A DNA stretch of 64,000 nt, taken from assembly GCF_030052815.1 (NCBI RefSeq), contig NC_079507.1, forward strand, positions 65,303,144 through 65,367,143, in the 5' to 3' direction. Below the pieces are notes generated by a model. That model was not told the DNA's origin, did not search any database, and was given only the letters and a program-made list of their open reading frames with translations. Of this stretch, positions 57,718 to 64,000 are shown piece after piece. This DNA is from Hevea brasiliensis. Lineage: Eukaryota; Streptophyta; Magnoliopsida; Malpighiales; Euphorbiaceae. The stretch's first letter is position 1. Every line of letters starts with the position of its first letter. The translations under genes and the position numbers were made by a program.

Positions 57718-60700
57718 GGAGCAGAAACACAGAGGAGGAGTTCTTGTTTGAGAGAGAGTTTTCAAAGCATCATGTTTTCTTGTTCTTACGCGTTGCGCAG
57801 TTGCTGTTGTGTTATTACATTTAAACAAGCCTTTTTTCTTTCGATTCTTTGAAGAAGGAGAGAGTGATAGAGAAATTTGGAGGGTGGTGGTGGTGGAGGA
57901 AGCTAGGAGGAGGAAGAGAGCATAAGTAGTTTATGATCTTTTTCTGTTTCTTGAGGAATTGTGAGTCCGAAATGAACACAGGTCCCACGTGAAATGTCGA
58001 CAGGCACTATCTCTATTACAACAGAAACAGAGCCTGTTGCGTTGGTTTGTGAAGTGAAGGAAGAATGAATCTAAGGTGGGTTCTTTTAAGCTTCCCAACG
58101 AAACAGAGAGGGTGAAAGGATATTAGTTGAGAAGTCAGTTCCCTTTGTAGCAATAAAGAAATAGTAAAAATAGTGAAGGCTTGTTCTTATGTTATGCTTG
58201 GCTTAGCTGTCGCTGTGATTGGTGATGAAGAAGTGGAGTGAGATGCGGAAAAGAATAATAACTCTGTGTTTCTGTTCTGTTCCTCTGCATGAGCATGTAA
58301 GAGATTCCATCCTGAAATTAGGTGTCCTCTAAATTCTCATCTTCAATCCCAACTCTTGCCTATTTGGGATTTGTGAATTCACCATATCAAGAATTCAAAT
58401 AATCTGCAAGCACTAATCAACTTGCTAATTTTCAAACCCATTCACTTCACATTTTTTCATATTTGTTTCTAATTTAATATTATAATTTCATAATTCTAAC
58501 AATAACCCAATACAATTAAATTAAAATTCATCAATCATTAACTTGCAAAGATTAAAATATGAATATTCAAAATAATTTTCCTTTAGGACGACTAATATAA
58601 ATTTGTTCAATTTATCAACTTCTCTTTGGGTAAAGGAAACTTTGCAATCGTGAATTTGTGTATAATAAGTAATTACCCAATTAAGCTCAACTGTAGTTGA
58701 TACATATCTATCATTAAAGATAAAGTTTAGGGGAAAATATTGGAAAGTTGCACCAACTTTAGGAGGGCCCCATGATTGGCTTTGATGTGAAGGGTTACCA
58801 CTTAAATTCCATAATGTACTTGTAGTTTCACTTCAACCACAGTTTCTCAATCCAAGATCAGGCAATAATGGGAGTCCAATAATATTGTTAGGCTACTTGG
58901 TGGTTACATAATGTGTTCTCCTGGCCTGGGATATTGAACAACTATTTAAGTCTTCAATATTATTTGCCTAACATTTTCCATTCCATCTTCTATAGTTTTT
59001 GTTTTACCATCGTTAATGTCATATGGGTTCTTTTAGATATAGATCTGATAATTTATCATCGAATTCGATAATTTAGATTAATATAGAGTAGATTTGTGCA
59101 TCATCATCAAATATTGTCTATGATGAACGATGATAATGACCTCACACCCATTTTATCTGTGATATTTCTTGGTCTACATTTTATGAGCCATATTGATTTT
59201 TTTTTTTTCTAGTTTTATCCAATGATGAGGAATTTCAACCGCTATCATTATCATACAAGCAAATTAAATTTCTATCCCACGTATGGACGAAGGGATAATG
59301 TCTTGAGCTTCATAACTATTCTTAGTCCAATCAAATATATATACATAAATTTAGTGCATTTCTAAATAATGAAATTTGCATTTTATTTGTTATAATTTAA
59401 TTAAAGTTGGTTTTTTTTTTCCTCAACACAAAATATAATTTGAAATTGGTCATATATTATATTTTATGATTTGATGTACCTTTTTTTTAAGAATGAGTAG
59501 CTCTAATGTTAGTTTCAATGTAAAAAAAATTATAATTTAATTTAATTTTTTTTTATTATAGAGATGGGGAATTAAGCTTTTGTCTTTCGTTATATGTAAT
59601 TATTACCGAGTTATGCCATAGCCCACTCTTTTTATAATTATATCAGAATAAAAAATTTTCTTTTTAAAAAGTGTATTGTTTTCTTAAATTTTTAAAATGC
59701 ATCAATATTTAATATATGTTATATATGTTCCAAAATTGCAAAGGAAATATATAAATAAAACAGCAAAAGAAGAAATTGTTTGCTTGGATACGAAGGCAAA
59801 AAGGGAGAAATGAATGTTGATGTTGAATTCTTTGTTTGCACATTATTTCTTAATATCCCATCTTTTTAATTTGTGTTCAAGATTCAAACAAAAATAAAGG
59901 CCAATGTTTCTGGTGTTATGCATGAAAAATTAAGCTTTGAACTAAGGAATAATTCTGTAGGCAAGAATTTTCCAAACACATACTCATTTCAAAGGGAGGG
60001 CCAAGCAAGAGATTTTTTTTCCTCGTCTTTTCTTTACTCTCTCCGTATATATAAAATTTACCAAAATTTATAAGGCTACCATTTATTGCCAAAATTTATA
60101 GGATAAATTATCTTCATTGTACTTGAATCTGTAAGTTTGTAATATTAAAATATTTAAAAATTTAATTTATAATATATTACTCTTTAACCTTTAATTGAAT
60201 AAATATAAAATTTCTTATGATCTCTGAGTATAAAGGACAAATTATTCGTTATAAAGACATTATTTAAGAAAAAATTAAAAGCATTTTTTTTTATCCTCTA
60301 ACAAAATATTATTCTTTATTCTCTCCGATCCCTTTCTTCCCCGTCTATCGATGCTCTCCGTTCCTATTTCCTCCTTTACTGCCTCACGTCTCCCTTTATT
60401 CCCCATGATCTCAAATTATAGTAGAATTTTCGAAATTCATAAACCCCTCATAGGAGTGAAGATAGGTGTACGCAAAATCACTTTCTCTGGCTTGAGGTAT
60501 TGAAAATATCATTGTTCACAAGCTGGAGCTACTACTACTCCCGGAAAACAAACAGTTCTTTTAACTGTATTTCTTGATTCTAAGTATTTTGATTCTGCTG
60601 TATATGGTCCAAAGACGTGACCTGATCTAATATTAAATATGTCCAATTAAGGAAGGCGGCCTTGATGCTATTGAAATTTATGTCTTCTAGAATCGCCATG

Positions 60701-60889
60701 AGCCTCCATATATATTGTTTCTTAGTATGATTTCTCAGGAAATTTGGACATTGTAAAATTATTCACTTTCATTCAAAGCTGGACTTCATGTCATTTAATT
60801 TGCGGGGAAGAAAATAACAATTAAAAAAAAGTTGACTTTGAATTTTATTCCTGTGTATTATTCTCTATTGGCAATTAAAAGAGAATAAT
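57718..60889. other. Intergenic region upstream of the CIP7-like pseudogene
   Basis: Bases 57718-58260 probably hold the old promoter and 5' UTR of the pseudogene. The rest is AT-rich with homopolymer runs and no recognisable exon, RNA gene or transposon end. Open frames such as 59873-60073 look random. Confidence 0.55.
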
Positions 60890-61379
60890 TGACTAAATTA
60901 CACACAAATGCTCAAATAATTTTATTAATTGAAAACAGTACAAACATTTCTCACCCACTCAACTCGTAAAAGTTTTTTCACTTGTTAACACAGTAGACTA
61001 ATTTATAAATTTTCCTTACAGTTTCTCTCAAAAAATTTTTATCACACCTCTATATTTACTTAGCTCGTTGGAGCTTTGTGCAACAATCGTCACAATTTCT
61101 ATATGTAACAAATACTTAACACTTGTTCATATATACAACAATTATATAGCAGTGCAAGAATGGCCTAGAAGTGCCGACTTAACCAGCAAAATATTTGCTA
61201 GCTTTACAACTTGCTTAGGACATGCAAGCTGGACTTTGGCAATTCTTCATGAAGAAAAATTGAAAGGCAGTAGGCAACTTGATTTAGTTCCCAATATTTC
61301 CTCTCTTAAGTCAAGTTTTCATTCCAAGCATTTTTTTTTTTTAATTTTAAGAACAAATCAGCTTTTAGTAGCTTAGTGA

Positions 61380-61840
61380 AAATGTTTGCAACTTGATTTT
61401 CAGATGCGCAATATTCAACCACGATCTCTTTGTCTTTTACCAAGTCTCAAATGTAGTGGTGTTTAATATCGATTTGCTTGCTACATCCGTGAAATACAGG
61501 ATTCTATGTTAGTGTGATGGTTGACTTGTTGTCACAGAAGATTGTTGTTGGATGATCTTATTAATGTTGTTTCATTAAGCATTCTCCTCAACCAAATTGC
61601 TTGAGTAACACAACATGCGGCTGCTATATATTCCGCTTCTGTTGTTGAAAGAGCCACTACTTGTTGTTTCTTTGAAGACCACGAAAATGCTTTCGAACTA
61701 AGAAAAAACACATATCCTGAAGTGTTTTTCTATCTCTCAGTATCTCTAGCCCAATTAGTGTCTGTATAACCAACAAGTTCTATACTGTTAATATTTGGAT
61801 AAAATACGCCACTTTGCAGCTTGCCAATAGGATTTTCATG
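61380..61840 (-). pseudogene. Copia RNase H remnant
   Basis: Readable in pieces: VFFLSSKAFSWSSKKQQVVA and CCVTQAIWLRRMLNETT, then a frame-broken DNKS region. The copia RNase H at the end of pol. Confidence 0.7.
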
Positions 61841-61936
61841 GTGAATCCATAAATCTGCTTATAATTTCAATGCCATAGACAATGTCAAGTCTACTTGCTG
61901 TTAGGTACCTCAAGCATCCAGCAAGTCTTTTAAAAA

Positions 61937-62524
61937 TTATTGCATCGACCAGTCATCGCTACCATCTTTTACAAACTTTAATCTTTCTTCGATTGGAGTT
62001 AGAATCAATTTGCATCCTTCCATCTTCAATTTCTTTAAAACATCTTGTGCATATTTCCTTTGTGAGATGAATATGCCTTCATTTTTTTGCTTCACCTCAA
62101 TACCAAGAAAGTGAGACATCAAGCCTATATCTGTTATCTCAAACTAAGCAATCATAGCCTCCCTAAATTCTAACAAAAGCTTTGAATTGTTGCCAGTAAA
62201 GATCAAGTCATCTACATACAAATAGACAATGGTAGTGTCTCCATCCTTATTGGTTTTAACATATAAATTATGCTCATATGGGCACTTATGAAAACAATGA
62301 TCAAGAAAATAGGAGTCAATATGAGTATACCATGCCCTTGATGCTTGTTTCAGACCGTACAAAGCTTTTCTCAGGTGATAAACTTTATCTTCTTCACCCT
62401 TCTTTTCACAGCCCAGTGGTTGTTCAATGTAAATTTCTTCTTCAAGTACACCATTTAGGAATGTTGACTTGACATCCATTTGGTATATTTTCAAATGGTT
62501 TTGATCAATAAAAGAAATGATCAT
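61937..62524 (-). pseudogene. Copia reverse transcriptase remnant
   Basis: 62524-62144 reads [33 protein letters not shown] and the catalytic YVDDLIFTG. 62122-61937 reads MMSHFLGIEVKQKNEGIFIS and RKYAQDVLKKLKMEGCK. A stop at about 62143 separates them. The upstream RT entry (about 62525-62780) is frame-broken. Confidence 0.85.
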
Positions 62525-63099
62525 ACGTATAGTATCTAACCTTGCAACAGGAGCAAATACTTTAAAGTAATCAATACCGAACTTCTACTTGTATCCTTTT
62601 GCCCCCAATCTCACCTTAAATCGTTCCACCTCTCCATTGGTTTGTACTTTGTCTTGTACACCCATTTGACTCCAATTGGCTTCTTTCCTTTTGGTGGAGT
62701 AGTTAACTCCCTTATATTGTTCTTTTCAATGGTATGAATTGCTTCATTCATTGCTTTGATCTAACGATCATCTTTAGTTGCTTCCTCAAACATTACTGCA
62801 TCACAATCTACAAAGAAAACATAATTGGCAACATTTTCCTCATCATCATCATGAGGATCTTTATCATCACCAATTTCATAATCTCGTAAATAAGTAGGTG
62901 GACGACGATCACGTTGTGAGCATTTAGGTATAGGAGGAGATGACTTTTCTGGAGCTGGAGGAGAAGACTACTTACCACCCTGATAAATTGTTTCCACTCT
63001 ATTGTTTATGAATACTAGTACTGGTAATAATCTCTTTTCTTCCTCTGACTAATCCCATACTCCATCTTCATCAAAAGTGACATCTTGGCTGATAATCAC

Positions 63100-64000
63100 C
63101 TTTTGAGTCTATGGGTTATACAGTTTGAGCCAATGAAGATGCATTTTTCTAATTTGTCATCCAGCTTCTTTCTCAACTCATCAGGTACATATGAGTAGGC
63201 AATGCAACCAAACACCCTCAAATGATTGAGATTAAGCTTTCGTCCGCTCCATGCTTCTTGTGGAGTTTTATCACAAACACTTTTAACAGGACACCTATTT
63301 AGGATGTAAATAGCTCAAGCCACAAACTTCGCCCAGAAGCTTTGAGGCAACTTCTCACAGTGCAACATACTTCTCACCATATCCATGATAGTTTAGTTTT
63401 TTTCTTTCTGCCATTCCATTTTATTGAGTAGTATACCTAGCCATTAACTAATGCTTAATTCCATGCTTTCTCAAGTAATCATCACAAACGATGTATTCAG
63501 TTCCTCTATCAGTTCTCTTAGTTTTGACAGAGTGACCACTTTGCTTTTCAACATATGCCACCAAATTCTTGAGTACTTCACATGCATCAAATTTTTGCTT
63601 CAAGAAATAAACTCATGCCTTTCTACTAAAATCATCAATGAAAGTAATAAAGTATTTGTTACCTCCATTAGATGGTAACTCCACATAGCATAATTCGGAA
63701 TGCACGATCTCAAGTGGTCCATTGGCTCTCCATGCCTGCCTTGCAAGAAATGGATCTCTGTGTTTCTTCCCCATTACACAAGTCTGACAAATCTAGTCTG
63801 GAATTTGAATAGTTGGTAAGCATGAAACCCACTCCTTATTTGCATGGAATTTGATGCTTCCAAAATACAAGCGTCTAAGACGCATATGCCATAGCCAATT
63901 ATCATCAATAATTATGGAATTACAGATTACCATAATTGATGTGTGTTGGAAATAGACGGCTGGTTGACATCTTTGTCTTCAATATAACACCTTTCTTTAT
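63100..64000 (-). pseudogene. Copia integrase remnant
   Basis: Pieces readable in shifting frames: WLWHMRLRRLYFGSIKF (zinc-binding part), CQTCVMGKKHRDPF, IVHSELCYVE (catalytic Asp changed to Glu), YFITFIDDFSRKA, TKRTDRGTEYIV and NGMAERKK. It runs towards the right edge; protease and gag would lie beyond 64000. Confidence 0.72.

Larger units (their letters stand above)
60890..64000 (-). mobile_element. Decayed Ty1/copia retrotransposon, 3' half (continues past the right edge)
   Basis: On the minus strand, integrase, RT and RNase H follow each other towards the left in copia order. After RNase H comes a purine tract TTAAGAGAGGAAA (about 61311-61299) and probably the 3' LTR (about 60890-61302), whose ends I cannot fix because the partner LTR is outside the window. 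Many stops and frameshifts show that it is older than the copia element at 4358-9156. Confidence 0.78.

Noticed and set aside
59873..60073. 66-codon frame in the right intergenic region
   Set aside because: No family likeness, no splice or promoter context; length expected by chance.

Overview
This 64 kb window is nuclear DNA of a flowering plant. It has AT-rich spacers, split genes with GT-AG introns, and a majority of nested LTR retrotransposons plus one CACTA transposon. The host-gene remnants (a DUF1218 gene and a COP1-interacting protein 7-like gene) and the transposon families suggest a woody eudicot. Euphorbiaceae or another Malpighiales family is a guess that I cannot test here. There is no bacterial-type operon, CRISPR array, tRNA or rRNA that I can support.

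Host genes. The first coding exon of a DUF1218 membrane protein lies at 403-492 on the minus strand, and the gene runs off the left edge. A single COP1-interacting protein 7 (CIP7)-like gene is stretched over 3040-57717 on the minus strand. It is a pseudogene. One exon carries a complete copia element (4358-9156, perfect TGGTC target duplication). The same exon, further upstream in the gene, carries a 45 kb nested insertion (10115-55187). Besides these there are premature stops, frameshifts and at least one missing exon.

The 45 kb nest, from outside in. (1) A tandem array of a non-autonomous copia-type retroelement, LTR-(internal-LTR)x9 with a repeat period of about 1031 bp, occupies 45614-55187; its detached first LTR piece is at 10115-10300. 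(2) A truncated old LTR of about 2.8 kb lies inside the first LTR of that array and is itself split into 10301-11046, 19485-19727 and 43772-45613. (3a) A CACTA element (11047-19484, target duplication TCA) sits in that LTR. It carries a degenerate transposase gene, a captured LRR receptor kinase fragment and a triplicated gag/protease fragment. (3b) A 24 kb Tat-lineage Ty3/gypsy element (19728-43771, target duplication ACACC) sits in the same LTR. Its LTRs are about 6.1 kb each. Its internal region has ORF1, gag, protease, a G-patch segment, reverse transcriptase, two RNase H segments, integrase and a minisatellite-rich 3' region, all with frameshifts.

Most interesting observations. Each Tat LTR contains a complete antisense gene in U3, with its own TATA box, a 61 bp intron, a Transposase_28 (PF04195)-like domain and a coiled-coil tail. 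Just after the Tat pol stop there are three hairpins with the same core (5' GAAAA, CCC-GNRA-GGG, 3' C) but different, still paired, outer stems; this is a covariation pattern typical of a conserved RNA structure. The tandem retroelement array contains near-identical units four periods apart. Differences between duplicated copies cluster at CAG/CTG/CCG sites, which may be a methylation-linked sequencing artefact and affects how the frameshifts should be read.

Right edge. Intergenic DNA (57718-60889) is followed by the 3' half of a decayed copia element on the minus strand (about 60890 to beyond 64000).
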